Positions 1 to 9,180 of a DNA stretch of 64,000 bases are shown one piece after another. The notes beneath the pieces were generated by a model that was given only the letters and a program-made list of their open reading frames with translations, searched no databases and was not told the DNA's origin. The stretch covers positions 1-64,000 of the forward strand of contig JAQUUB010000008.1 of assembly GCA_028694115.1 (NCBI GenBank). Reading direction: 5' to 3'. The position numbers and the translations under genes are program-made. Numbering within the stretch: the stretch's first letter is position 1; each line of letters begins with the position of its first letter. The DNA is from Lachnospiraceae bacterium (GTDB lineage: Bacteria; Bacillota_A; Clostridia; Lachnospirales; Lachnospiraceae).

Positions 1-143
1 CAAGGCTACGATAATGTGCGATCAATCTGATAAGAATGTGCAGTTACCGGTAAGACCGCGCGGTCTGATAGACGTCAGACGGAAATTTAATTTGCTGTTA
101 CACCCGATTGTAATTTGCCGTCTGACACTTGGTAGTTTGCCGT
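1..143. mobile_element. End of a probable insertion element (partial)
   Basis: This stretch is unrelated to codY, which it interrupts. It is built of short motifs spaced 22-23 bp apart: AATGTGC at 13 and 35, and TTTGCYG at 91, 114 and 136. It also holds an inverted repeat (GTCAGACGG 74-82 with CCGTCTGAC 118-126) and the palindrome GACCGCGCGGTC near 55-66. Arrays of about 20-bp repeats at the ends are typical of IS21-family elements, so that family is my inference. No transposase is visible because the element would continue left of the window. Confidence 0.5.
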
Positions 144-302
144 TCCTAGAATCTTTCCTTTTTTACTTATCACTAACACATTCGATGTTACAATTTCCTT
201 CATAACTGAGCAGATATCATTGAATATTACTTTGCTTGTCGAATTATTATGTAAAAGCTTATTAATTTTTCTAGTTTTATCTAATAATTGTATACTACTC
301 AA
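144..302 (-). pseudogene. codY: CodY, truncated to its N-terminus
   Basis: The first 53 residues read as the start of CodY, the GTP- and branched-chain-amino-acid-sensing global repressor: the opening LLDKTRKINKLL and the GAF-core strand VISKKGKILG are characteristic. The start is TTG at 302, six bases after GGAGGAG. Homology stops at the Gly codon near 144-146. The frame then runs into the repeat-rich sequence at the left end and stops at 87 with 18 unrelated residues. CodY is normally about 260 residues, so the ligand pocket is cut and the C-terminal winged-helix DNA-binding domain is lost. It lies directly downstream of topA, the usual place in Lachnospiraceae. A second codY elsewhere in the genome cannot be excluded. 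Confidence 0.8.
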
Positions 303-390
303 ACATTTCTCCTCCGCTCATTGATATAGTCTGAATATTAACACAAAAAAGCGCAAAAATCAACTATTTTCACGCTTTTTCTCACTGAAT

Positions 391-2457
391 CTAATTCTTA
401 TTTTTAACAAAACCACATTCTTCATTGATGCAAACTAATTTATTACCCTTTTCTACCAAAATACTGCCACATTTTTCACACTTGTCTTTAGAAGGTTTTT
501 GCCATGTCATAAAATCACATTCCGGATTATTTTCACATCCATAATATTTTCTTCCCTTTTTCGTTTTCTTTAACACGATTTCTTTTCCGCATTTCGGACA
601 TTCCACTCCTATTTTTTCAAAATAGGGTTTTGTATTTCTACACTCTGGAAATCCAGGACAAGCTAGAAATCTTCCATGTGGGCCATATTTTATAACCATA
701 TTTCGGCCACACACATCGCATATTTCATCAGTTGCTTCATCCTCTATCTTTACTTCAGAAAGTTCCTTTTCTGCTTGTAAAACCGCCTCATTTAAGTCGG
801 GATAAAAGTTTCTTACAACCGTTTTCCACTTAACGTTTCCGTCTTCCACACCATCCAAAAGTGATTCCAGATTAACAGTAAAATTGACATCTACAATACT
901 TGGAAATGCATCCTTCATCATGCTGTTAACTACTTCACCAAGCTCCGTCACATATAGATTTTTGTTTTCCTTTACAACATATCGTCTTGCCATAATTGTT
1001 GTAATCGTTGGAGAATAAGTACTTGGTCTTCCAATTCCGAGTTCTTCTAATGTCTTAACTAAAGAAGCTTCTGTATAATGTGGCTGTGGCTGAGTAAAAT
1101 GTTGTTTTTCTTCTAATTTCAGCAAAGAAAGTTTTGAATTATCATTCAATTCTTTAATACAAAGATTTTCATCTGACTTTTGATCGTCCTCAGAGGTATA
1201 GACAGACATAAAACCTTCAAACACTACTTTTGAAGCTGCTACTGTAAATAAATAGCCATTTCCATCAATTTTAACCGAGATTGTTTCATATTTCACACTC
1301 GTCATTCTACTAGCAACGAAACGTTTCCATATCAGCTGATACAAACGATATTGGTCTCTAGACAGCGAATCTTTCAGACCAATTGGCACCCGCAAAATGT
1401 CGGTTGGGCGAATTGCTTCATGCGCATCCTGTATTTTCTTCTTGTCTGTCTTATCAGTTTGTGTGCTTGCTGCAAAGGCTTCGCCATATTCTTTATTAAT
1501 AAATTCTCTTGCTAAGATTTGAGCTTCATCTGATACTCTTGTCGAATCCGTACGCAGATAAGAAATAAGACCTACCGTACCACTGCCTTTAATTTCAATT
1601 CCCTCATAAAGTTGTTGAGCCAAACGCATTGTCTTCTGTGTAGAAAAATTCAAAACTTTACTTGCCTCTTGTTGAAGAGTACTCGTTGTAAAAGGTAATG
1701 GGGCTTTCTTTGTTCTTTCTCCCTTTTTTACATCTACTATCTTAAATTTTGCATTCTTACAGGCTTTCATAATTTCTTCTACTTGTTCTTTAGAAGATAT
1801 TGCAATCTTTCCGTTTGCGTCACCATAAAACTTAGCTTCTAATTGTTTTTTCTCACCTGCAACCTGAAATGATGCATCAAGACTCCAATACTCTTCTGGG
1901 ATGAACGCATTGATTTCCTCTTCTCTATCACAGATGATTCTTAATGCAACAGATTGTACACGGCCAGCACTTAGTCCTCTTTTGACCTTTGCCCAAAGCA
2001 AAGGAGATATTCGATACCCCACCATACGATCAAGGATTCTTCTTGCCTGTTGTGCATCTACCAAATCCATATCCAGTTCCCTTGCATTTTTCAAGGATTC
2101 TTTTACTGCATTCTTGGTTATTTCATTAAACGTAATACGATATACTTCCTTATCCTCTAAACGCAATGACTTCATCAAGTGCCAGGAAATTGCTTCTCCC
2201 TCACGGTCAGGGTCAGTGGCTAAGTATATTCGTTCCGCTTTTTTTACCTGTTTACGTAAACCAGCTAATAAATCTCCTTTTCCACGAATCGTTATATATT
2301 TAGGCTCATAATCATTTTCTACATCTATTCCCAACTGACTTTTCGGCAAATCTCTTACATGTCCCATACTTGCAGCCACTTCATAATTAGCACCCAGAAA
2401 TTTTTTTATCGTTTTCACCTTTGCTGGTGATTCGACAATCACTAAGTATTTTGCCAT
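391..2457 (-). CDS. topA: DNA topoisomerase I
   Basis: Type IA topoisomerase that relaxes negative supercoils by nicking one strand and passing the other. Counting from a frame opening four codons further upstream, the TOPRIM domain starts at VESPAKVKTIKKFLG, the acidic metal triad is in TDPDREGE near residue 86, and the catalytic tyrosine is Y304 in ISYLRTDST. Three C-terminal four-cysteine zinc fingers follow (CDVCGRN, CPKCGKE, CEKCGSI). Length is normal for Firmicutes. I chose the ATG at 2457 because GGAG sits at the right distance from it; an upstream in-frame ATG at 2469 has no clear ribosome site. It follows dprA and precedes the codY remnant, the usual order in this family. Confidence 0.97.
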   Translation of the reverse strand: MAKYLVIVESPAKVKTIKKFLGANYEVAASMGHVRDLPKSQLGIDVENDYEPKYITIRGKGDLLAGLRKQVKKAERIYLATDPDREGEAISWHLMKSLRLEDKEVYRITFNEITKNAVKESLKNARELDMDLVDAQQARRILDRMVGYRISPLLWAKVKRGLSAGRVQSVALRIICDREEEINAFIPEEYWSLDASFQVAGEKKQLEAKFYGDANGKIAISSKEQVEEIMKACKNAKFKIVDVKKGERTKKAPLPFTTSTLQQEASKVLNFSTQKTMRLAQQLYEGIEIKGSGTVGLISYLRTDSTRVSDEAQILAREFINKEYGEAFAASTQTDKTDKKKIQDAHEAIRPTDILRVPIGLKDSLSRDQYRLYQLIWKRFVASRMTSVKYETISVKIDGNGYLFTVAASKVVFEGFMSVYTSEDDQKSDENLCIKELNDNSKLSLLKLEEKQHFTQPQPHYTEASLVKTLEELGIGRPSTYSPTITTIMARRYVVKENKNLYVTELGEVVNSMMKDAFPSIVDVNFTVNLESLLDGVEDGNVKWKTVVRNFYPDLNEAVLQAEKELSEVKIEDEATDEICDVCGRNMVIKYGPHGRFLACPGFPECRNTKPYFEKIGVECPKCGKEIVLKKTKKGRKYYGCENNPECDFMTWQKPSKDKCEKCGSILVEKGNKLVCINEECGFVKNKN

Positions 2458-2516
2458 CTTTTTCTCCATTCTTGCACATAATCTTCTTGTTTACTTTAAA
2501 ACTAATATAAAAGAAA

Positions 2517-3428
2517 TTAATGTATTCTAATATAGTTATTCTTCCCTATTTCTTTAACAAAACCTTTCATTTGTAAATGAAAAATCTGCTCTAATATTTC
2601 TGGAACTGTGAAAGGAACTTCATTTACTATTTCTTCCAAATTCTTTGGATACAAATCAAGGCAACTATACACTACTTTTTCTTTCTTTTCAAGCATATTT
2701 AAATTTTTCTTTTCCTTTTCTTCTTTTTCATAAGGTAAAATCCCCATTTGTTTTAACATTTCATAAGGTGAAATTGCAATTCCTGCGCCTTGCGAAATTA
2801 ACTGATTGCATCCCTCACTACACGAGTCATATATTCTCCCTGGAACAGCATAAATATCTTTTCCTTGTTCTAAAGCACGCGAAACAGTAATACTCGTTCC
2901 ACTCCTTTGTTTTGCCTCAATTACAAGTACGATATCTGCCAATCCACTAATAATTCGATTTCTGCTAGGAAATTGTTTTGCCAAAGGAGGGGCATCTGGT
3001 GGAAATTCTGATATTAATCCACCTTTTCTTATTACCTCTTCATATAATTGGCTATTTTCCTTTGGGTATACGATATTAATTCCACAACCTAACACTCCAA
3101 ATGTACTTCCACCTACAAGAACTGCTTCTTTTTGGCTAATACCATCGATTCCTCTTGCCATTCCACTTATTATTTGAATATTATTTTTTGCCAATACACA
3201 TGCAAACTCTTTAGCAACTTGTTTCCCATATTCAGAACAACTTCTAGAACCTACGATTGCAACAGAAGGAATTTGGTCTTTTGGTAATTCACCTTTTACA
3301 TAAATTCCTGCTGGTGGAGCCGGTATATTTTGCAGCCTTTGAGGATAATCTTTATGAAATCGGTCAATAAATCGGTGGCTTGTGTTTCTTCTATTATATA
3401 TGCACTTTTCCTCTAAAAATTCATTCAT
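2517..3428 (-). CDS. dprA: DNA processing protein DprA, N-terminally short
   Basis: DprA/Smf loads RecA on incoming single-stranded DNA during natural transformation. The Rossmann-like core is present: YPQRLQNIPAPPAGIYVKG, then VAIVGSRSCSEYGK, SGMARGIDGISQ, GCGINIVYPKEN and FPSRNRIISGLAD. A C-terminal winged-helix-like segment follows a lysine-rich linker. The start at 3428 overlaps the comM stop (ATGAATGA), which suggests translational coupling. With this start the protein has 303 residues, and it begins only about 25 residues before the core, so the N-terminal SAM/HhH-like domain of about 60-70 residues found in most DprA proteins is missing. comM occupies the DNA where it would be encoded. 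Confidence 0.9.
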   Translation of the reverse strand: MNEFLEEKCIYNRRNTSHRFIDRFHKDYPQRLQNIPAPPAGIYVKGELPKDQIPSVAIVGSRSCSEYGKQVAKEFACVLAKNNIQIISGMARGIDGISQKEAVLVGGSTFGVLGCGINIVYPKENSQLYEEVIRKGGLISEFPPDAPPLAKQFPSRNRIISGLADIVLVIEAKQRSGTSITVSRALEQGKDIYAVPGRIYDSCSEGCNQLISQGAGIAISPYEMLKQMGILPYEKEEKEKKNLNMLEKKEKVVYSCLDLYPKNLEEIVNEVPFTVPEILEQIFHLQMKGFVKEIGKNNYIRIH

Positions 3429-4956
3429 TATTCCAATACCTCTTATCAATGGTACGATATCCAATTGCTTCAATTAAATGTTTCTTTTCGATTTTTTTAC
3501 TTGCATCCAAATCTGCAATCGTTCTCGAAACTTTAAGAATCTTATGATATGCTCTTGTACTCAATCTCATTCCTTTGAATGCCACTTCAAGTAGTTTTTC
3601 TTCTTCTATTCCCAGAGAACAATATTTTTTTATATCTTTAACTCCCATATCGCTATTCGAAAAAAGACGAGTATCCTTAAAACGTTTTTCCTGAATAATT
3701 CTTGCTTTTTGAACTCTTTCTCGTATACTTTTAGAATTTTCATTCTTACCACTTTCAATTAAATCACGAAAAGGGATTTCGCTTGCCTCAACGCATATAT
3801 CCATACGGTCTAAGAGTGGTTGACTGATTCTTGATAGATAAGTATGCACTTCATTTTCTGTGCAGTTGCATCGATTTCTGTCTGGATAAAATCCACATTT
3901 GCAAGGATTCATCGCTCCTAACAGTAAAAAATTAGAAGGAAAAACAAAATTACCATTAATTCTTGCTATATGTACTTCTTTATCTTCCATAGGCTGTCTT
4001 AATATTTCTAAGGTATCTCTCTTAAATTCAGGCAATTCGTCTAAAAACAAAACACCTCTATGTGCGAGGCTTACAGCACCTGGTCTTGGTATTTTACCCC
4101 CGCCAGCAAGTGCCTGCGGTGAAATTGTATGATGGGGACTAATAAAAGGACGAAGGGTTTTGATGCCCTCCCTTATGAGTTTTCCAGAAACACTATAGAT
4201 TTTTGATAATTCCAAGCTTTCTTCCACAGAAAGGGAAGGTAGAATTGTTGGAACTCTTTTAGCAATCATTGTTTTTCCTGATCCTGGCGGACCTATCATT
4301 AATATATTATGAAGACCAGATACTGCTACTTCCATTGCTCTTTTCACAGCCACTTGACCATTAATTTCTGCGAAATCAACTAGATAGTCATTCGAATTCT
4401 CTTCTAATGCCTTATGGATATCGAAGACCATGACCTCTTTTTTTCTTATTCCAAGCAATATCTCCATTACTTCTTTTAGGCCTTTCACTCCTACGACCTC
4501 AATATCAGTAACAGCACCCGCTTCTATTCCATTTTCATATGGCACAAAACACATCCTGCATCCTTGTTCTTTGGCCATTAGTGTCATCGGAAGCACCCCT
4601 TCTACTGGCTTAATCCGACCATCCAGGCCCAATTCCCCAATCATCATTATGTGCTCGGTGGCATTCTCTTCAATGAATCCTAATGCCTTCAAAAGTGCAA
4701 CCGCAATAGGTAGATCAAAAGCATTTCCCTGCTTCCTTATATCTGCTGGCGACAAATTTATGGTAATTCTCTTTGGTGGCAATAATACCCCACAATTTCT
4801 TAAAGCTGTTCGAACTCTCTCTTTAGCCTCTTTTACTTCACTTCCTAAATAACCCACCATATCAAGGGTTGGCATTCCATCTGAAACATCAACTTCTGCT
4901 TCAACTGGAAATGCATCCATGCCAAAAAGAGTGCCTGACTGGACACTACTAAACAT
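3421..4956 (-). CDS. comM: Mg-chelatase-like AAA ATPase ComM/YifB
   Basis: Member of the YifB/ComM family of hexameric AAA+ ATPases, which drive branch migration of recombination intermediates during transformation. The start MFSSVQSGTLFG is typical of the family and has AAGGAG seven bases upstream. The N-terminal ChlI-like domain is followed by Walker A GPPGSGKT, Walker B LFLDELPEF, a cysteine cluster (CKCGFYPD, RCNCTE) and a C-terminal helical domain ending near the stop. The length of 511 residues is normal. It overlaps dprA by 8 bases and starts 22 bases after the PilT-like gene, so the block from 9.1 to 0.4 kb is probably one or two transcripts. Confidence 0.95.
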   Translation of the reverse strand: MFSSVQSGTLFGMDAFPVEAEVDVSDGMPTLDMVGYLGSEVKEAKERVRTALRNCGVLLPPKRITINLSPADIRKQGNAFDLPIAVALLKALGFIEENATEHIMMIGELGLDGRIKPVEGVLPMTLMAKEQGCRMCFVPYENGIEAGAVTDIEVVGVKGLKEVMEILLGIRKKEVMVFDIHKALEENSNDYLVDFAEINGQVAVKRAMEVAVSGLHNILMIGPPGSGKTMIAKRVPTILPSLSVEESLELSKIYSVSGKLIREGIKTLRPFISPHHTISPQALAGGGKIPRPGAVSLAHRGVLFLDELPEFKRDTLEILRQPMEDKEVHIARINGNFVFPSNFLLLGAMNPCKCGFYPDRNRCNCTENEVHTYLSRISQPLLDRMDICVEASEIPFRDLIESGKNENSKSIRERVQKARIIQEKRFKDTRLFSNSDMGVKDIKKYCSLGIEEEKLLEVAFKGMRLSTRAYHKILKVSRTIADLDASKKIEKKHLIEAIGYRTIDKRYWNNE

Positions 4957-4978
4957 ATGACTCTCCTTAAATTGAAAA

Positions 4979-6049
4979 TTAGTTGGCGGAACCGCCTGAT
5001 AATCTTTTGACCATAGCCTCTGGATCCTTTGACTGCTGAATAGCTGTCTGTGAATCAATCTTACCTTTTGTAACTAAATCTGTCAAGTAATCATCCATTT
5101 TAATCATGTTCTCTGGTTCTTTGGTTTCCATAATTTTTTGTATCTGCTCAAAATTGCCCCTGCGGATACAATCTTTGATTTCATTATTTACAAGCATTAC
5201 TTCATATGCCGGAATTCGTTCTCCACCATCCTTTGAATCGCACAACTGTCTTGAAACAATTGCGCTCAGCACATTGGCAAGACGATTTCTAGCTTGTTTT
5301 TGCTCTTGAAGAGGAAATAAATCAACAATCATTTGCAATGTTTCAATTGCTCCAGGTGTATGCATCGAAGTAAATACTAATTTTCCTGTCTCTACTGCTG
5401 CAAATGCTATTCGCATACTAACTGGATCCTTCATCTGACCTATTTGAAGAATATCCGGATCTTCTCTTAATGCTGCCCTTAATGCAGATTCATAATTTTT
5501 TGTATCAAGTCCTACTTCTCTTTGATTTACAATTGACAATTTATGTTGATGAAGATATTCAATTGGGTCCTCCAACGTAATAATATGTGCTTCTCTTGTT
5601 GAGTTAATATGGTCAATAAGCGTTGCTAATACTGTTGATTTTCCACTTCCTGACGGACCAGTGACAAAAACCATTCCATGTTTTTTATAGCAAATATCAA
5701 TAATTTCCTTTGGTATTTTTAATTCTTCTAGTCTAGGTATCTCCAAGTCCACCAACCGAAAAGCAAGTGCAATACTGCTTCTTTGCTTGTATGCATTCAC
5801 CCTATAACGTCCCACCTCTGGAATTGAAACTGAGATGTCTATTTCACCCACCTCTTCAAAAATTTCTCTTTGTTCAGGATTCACAATACTTAGTAATACT
5901 TCAAGCGTATCCGCCATCGTCATAACAGGGAAATTTGTTGTTTTTAATTTTCCATGAACACGTATTTTGGGCGATATCCCAATAGAAATATGCACATCGG
6001 ATGCTTTTTGCACCATTGCCTCTTTTAATAATTCCGTCAAATTTAACAT
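4979..6049 (-). CDS. PilT-like type IV pilus ATPase with Gln in Walker B
   Basis: Secretion-superfamily ATPase of the PilT (pilus retraction) branch, cytoplasmic and hexameric in known members. The N-terminal PAS-like domain runs over residues 1-100, Walker A is GPSGSGKST at 131-139, the Asp box is in TLEDPIEYLH, and the His box ends in SMHT (H230). The usual Walker B reads VGEMRD; here it reads IGQMKDP, so the catalytic glutamate is Q205 (codon CAG, complement of 5435-5437). That change equals a classical dead-enzyme mutation, so hydrolysis may be weak or absent. No pilin, PilC or PilB gene is near. Its neighbours suggest a link with DNA uptake. Confidence 0.88.
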   Translation of the reverse strand: MLNLTELLKEAMVQKASDVHISIGISPKIRVHGKLKTTNFPVMTMADTLEVLLSIVNPEQREIFEEVGEIDISVSIPEVGRYRVNAYKQRSSIALAFRLVDLEIPRLEELKIPKEIIDICYKKHGMVFVTGPSGSGKSTVLATLIDHINSTREAHIITLEDPIEYLHQHKLSIVNQREVGLDTKNYESALRAALREDPDILQIGQMKDPVSMRIAFAAVETGKLVFTSMHTPGAIETLQMIVDLFPLQEQKQARNRLANVLSAIVSRQLCDSKDGGERIPAYEVMLVNNEIKDCIRRGNFEQIQKIMETKEPENMIKMDDYLTDLVTKGKIDSQTAIQQSKDPEAMVKRLSGGSAN

Positions 6050-6087
6050 ATAATTCTTATTCGCCCCTTTTCTTTATGTTCAACCCT

Positions 6088-7203
6088 TTATGTAGATAAT
6101 TTGCTAGCAAATCCGTATTGCTTAACCATTTCTTTATCAACCACGCATCGATTATCCATCGTCTTCATTACATCTTTAATCATCAAATCTTCATAGACTA
6201 ATTCTTGGCTCAAATCAATCATTCGATTATCACTAAAACAAAGAATGATTGGTTTCAAAATGTCCACTTCATTTGCTACAATTACAAGCCCTTTTTCTCC
6301 ATTACTTAATTCAATACAACATCCCGCATTAAGAAAATTCATACTCTTGATAAGTGCGTTCACTACTTTTGGATCAAATATTATTGGATTCTCCATTAAG
6401 AATCTTAGAGCAGCCACCTCCGATGATGGTTCACTTATATGATTCATTGCCGTCATGGTATCAAATACCTCTGCAACAATCATAACTTTTGCCCCTATAA
6501 CCAATTTTGCATTGCGGACATCCTTACCAGCTCTAAAGTCATTCAGCGTATGGTATGCTTGTGTAACAATTCTTTTAATACCTGGATTCGATGCAAATGT
6601 GTTTTCAACGATTTCCGCACTCTGTCTTTCAAAATAGGAAACTTGTGCTCGTTCTGCCACTGATAAGTTTCCCGCTTTATCCTGAATTTCCTTTGGAATA
6701 TTTAATTTTCCAATATCATGTACAACAGCTGCTATTACCGTTTCTAATTGCTCGTCCAACTTTACATTAAGCACATGTGTCATCATTGCACACAAAACCG
6801 CACAATTTAATGAATGCTTAAAAATATAGTCTTCATTACTTCTGAGACTCTGAATAAAATTTATTTTCTTATCCAAACGTCCATATGATTTTATAATTGT
6901 AGAAGCAATCGTCTGCATTTTAGGCGCTTTTCCTGAATTTTTAATCAGAAGCAGTTCTTCTTGAATAGAAAAAACAGACATTGTTTGAAATCTTTCAAAT
7001 TCAATATCATCCTGCGTCATTGGTGGAACCGGCTCAGCCGGTTCCAAGATATATATCCCAATTAAGCCAAAATTCTTAACACTATCTATTCCTTGCAAAG
7101 TAAGTTTACTATTCCTGTCATATAGTAAAACACCTTTTTTATTATAAATTGGTTTTGCAAGCCGCATCCCTGTTTTCAAATTTTCGTTTTTAATAAAAAG
7201 CAT
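6088..7203 (-). CDS. HD domain protein, degenerate HD-GYP
   Basis: The N-terminal 100 residues (LKTGMRLAKPIYNKKGVLL) resemble the leader domain of HD-GYP cyclic-di-GMP phosphodiesterases. The HD core follows, with H in FKHSLNCAVL and the pair in VVHDIGKLNIP, and a later helix VAEVFDTMTA. The HHExxDGxGYP signature that defines active HD-GYP enzymes is replaced by QAYHTLNDF with no GYP, so phosphodiesterase activity is doubtful although the HD metal ligands remain. A C-terminal domain of about 90 residues resembles a small beta domain found in related proteins. It lies 38 bases upstream of the PilT-like gene, so a role in controlling that ATPase through c-di-GMP binding is possible but inferred. 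Confidence 0.8.
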   Translation of the reverse strand: MLFIKNENLKTGMRLAKPIYNKKGVLLYDRNSKLTLQGIDSVKNFGLIGIYILEPAEPVPPMTQDDIEFERFQTMSVFSIQEELLLIKNSGKAPKMQTIASTIIKSYGRLDKKINFIQSLRSNEDYIFKHSLNCAVLCAMMTHVLNVKLDEQLETVIAAVVHDIGKLNIPKEIQDKAGNLSVAERAQVSYFERQSAEIVENTFASNPGIKRIVTQAYHTLNDFRAGKDVRNAKLVIGAKVMIVAEVFDTMTAMNHISEPSSEVAALRFLMENPIIFDPKVVNALIKSMNFLNAGCCIELSNGEKGLVIVANEVDILKPIILCFSDNRMIDLSQELVYEDLMIKDVMKTMDNRCVVDKEMVKQYGFASKLST

Positions 7204-7221
7204 TTTTTCCCCCCGTACCCT

Positions 7222-8478
7222 CTACTTATTTAGTGTCTCAATCGCCTTTTGCAATTGATTATCATCTTCCTTTGATATCGTTACTTCTGATTTTTGATTT
7301 TCTGGCACTTCGATTTCTATATCGGGCCTAATCCCTGTCTTATGAATACAAACACCACTTGGAAGATAATATTCTGAGACCGTAAGTTTAATTGCAGCCC
7401 CACTTCCTAGTGTAATAAACCGCTGAACAATTCCCTTTCCATACGTTGTAGTTCCAATAATTATTCCCGTTCCATAGTCCTTAATACCCCCTGCAAAAAT
7501 TTCAGATGCAGAAGCCGAATTTCCATTTACAAGAACTACTAATGGTTTATTAAATGAATGACCATCATTACCTTTTATTTCCGTTTTTTCACCTTCTTTG
7601 GTCAGGGTATATACCAGCGTTTCTCCATCTTCTACCATATAATCAAGAATTTGACAAACTGTTGTAAATACTCCGCCCGGGTTATCACGTAAGTCAACAA
7701 TTAGTTTTTTCATCCCTTGGCTTTCCAGATCTTCCATAGCCTTAATATACTGTGATGTAGTAACCTCTTCCCATGTTGCAATATATATGTATCCTATTTT
7801 ATCTTCTAACATCTGATAAGTCAAAGTAGGAAATTCTATATTCTTACGAATAATTGTAACCTCTTTATATTCAGAAATGCTTTTACGGTAAATTTTCAAT
7901 TTAACACTAGTACCTTCTTGACCTTTTATTAAAAGAACAACGTCACTAAGTTCCATTTGACTTATATCTGTATCATTTACGCTAACTATGATATCCTCCG
8001 GAAGTAATCCACCTTCTACTGCTGGACTTTTCTCGTATAACTTGGCAATAGAAATTAACATTGTATTTGGATCCTGTGTTAATACTGCCCCAATGCCAGA
8101 ATAGGCTCCCTTGCTCTTTTCTAGCATATTCTCGTATTCTTTTGGAGTATAGTAAACAGAGTATGGATCATTTAAGCCCCCAATTACTCCCTTATACAAT
8201 CCCGTTTCCAAATTTGATTCCGTGGCATCATATAAAAAATACTCATCAATAATACTTTCTAAGTAAGATAGATTATTATTAATTCGATTTCTATTATGTT
8301 CATCTGTTAATCTTTCATTTCCAGATACGGAAGAATCGAGAACAAATCCAATATTTTTTTGATTTCTAATGTCTCCATCACTTTTATTCCCACTATTGAC
8401 AATCACCAATCCTTGTGCGATTACAGTTAAAAGTAAAAGGATCATTATACTGCCCATAATAATTCTTTTTCTGTCCAT
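7222..8478 (-). CDS. S41 family C-terminal processing peptidase
   Basis: Membrane-anchored, tail-specific serine protease of the CtpA/CtpB type, acting outside the membrane. After a short basic start there is one transmembrane segment (IIMGSIMILLLLTVIAQGLVIV), then a PDZ domain (GAYSGIGAVL to GGLLPEDIIVSVN), then the catalytic domain with DLRDNPGG, the nucleophile serine in NGNSASASEIFAG and the general base lysine in GTTTYGKGIVQ. The ATG at 8478 fits GGGAG seven bases upstream and follows the sigK stop in a TAAGATG junction. In Bacillus CtpB helps to activate sigma-K, but here sigK appears to lack a pro-sequence, so its target is unknown. Confidence 0.93.
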   Translation of the reverse strand: MDRKRIIMGSIMILLLLTVIAQGLVIVNSGNKSDGDIRNQKNIGFVLDSSVSGNERLTDEHNRNRINNNLSYLESIIDEYFLYDATESNLETGLYKGVIGGLNDPYSVYYTPKEYENMLEKSKGAYSGIGAVLTQDPNTMLISIAKLYEKSPAVEGGLLPEDIIVSVNDTDISQMELSDVVLLIKGQEGTSVKLKIYRKSISEYKEVTIIRKNIEFPTLTYQMLEDKIGYIYIATWEEVTTSQYIKAMEDLESQGMKKLIVDLRDNPGGVFTTVCQILDYMVEDGETLVYTLTKEGEKTEIKGNDGHSFNKPLVVLVNGNSASASEIFAGGIKDYGTGIIIGTTTYGKGIVQRFITLGSGAAIKLTVSEYYLPSGVCIHKTGIRPDIEIEVPENQKSEVTISKEDDNQLQKAIETLNK

Positions 8479-8479
8479 C

Positions 8480-9109
8480 TTATGGCTCCCATTCATAACA
8501 TTCTCGTAATCTCTGAATAGCCTTCTTTTCAATTCTACTTACATAGCTTCTAGAGATTCCTAATTTCTCACCTATCTCTCTCTGTGTATATTCTTCTCCT
8601 GTAAGAAGCCCAAAACGCAATTTAATGATTTCCTTTTCTCTATCAGTAAGTTCCTCTTCTACATAATCTTTCAGTCTTTTTATATTATCTGATAGTTCAA
8701 TCGCATCTATGATATCCTGACAAGGATCTGGAGTCACATCCAAAAGACTGATTTCATTCCCTTCCTTATCCATTCCAATTGGCTCATAAAGAGAAACGTC
8801 TTTACTAGTCTTTTTCTTACTACGCAGCATCATCAGTAATTCATTATCGATACATCTTGCTGCATAGGTTACTAGTCTATTTCCCTTAGAATTGTCAAAG
8901 GTCGATACTGCTTTTATGAGTCCAATGGTTCCGATAGATATTAGATCCTCCGTTTCTTCCCCTGCATTTAAATATTTTTTTGCTATATGTGCAACCAAGC
9001 GCAAATTACGTTCTACAAGAATGTTTCCGGCTTCCTCATCTCCGGCTTTATATTTCTCGAAGTAAAAGCTTTCTTCCACTGATGACAGAGGTTTAGGAAA
9101 AGTTTTCAA
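8480..9109 (-). CDS. sigK: Sporulation sigma factor SigK, no pro-sequence
   Basis: Late mother-cell sigma factor. Region 2 (NLRLVAHIAKKYLN, EDLISIGTIGLIKAV, TYAARCIDNELLM), the family-specific segment DVSLYEPIGMDKEGNEISLLDV and region 4 (YTQREIGEKLGISRSYVSRIEKKA) match SigK over its length. The best start is TTG at 9109, five bases after GAGGTG; it gives MKTFPKPLSSVEE, which lines up with residue 25 or so of Bacillus SigK. The roughly 20-residue inhibitory pro-sequence is therefore missing, as known for Clostridioides difficile. The gene is continuous, with no skin element. It is followed without a gap by the S41 protease gene. Confidence 0.93.
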   Translation of the reverse strand: MKTFPKPLSSVEESFYFEKYKAGDEEAGNILVERNLRLVAHIAKKYLNAGEETEDLISIGTIGLIKAVSTFDNSKGNRLVTYAARCIDNELLMMLRSKKKTSKDVSLYEPIGMDKEGNEISLLDVTPDPCQDIIDAIELSDNIKRLKDYVEEELTDREKEIIKLRFGLLTGEEYTQREIGEKLGISRSYVSRIEKKAIQRLRECYEWEP

Positions 9110-9180
9110 GCAAAGCACCTCAAAAGCCGATTTATAACATTCTATGAAATTTTACTCACGAAAGTGCCTTTCCCATTGTA

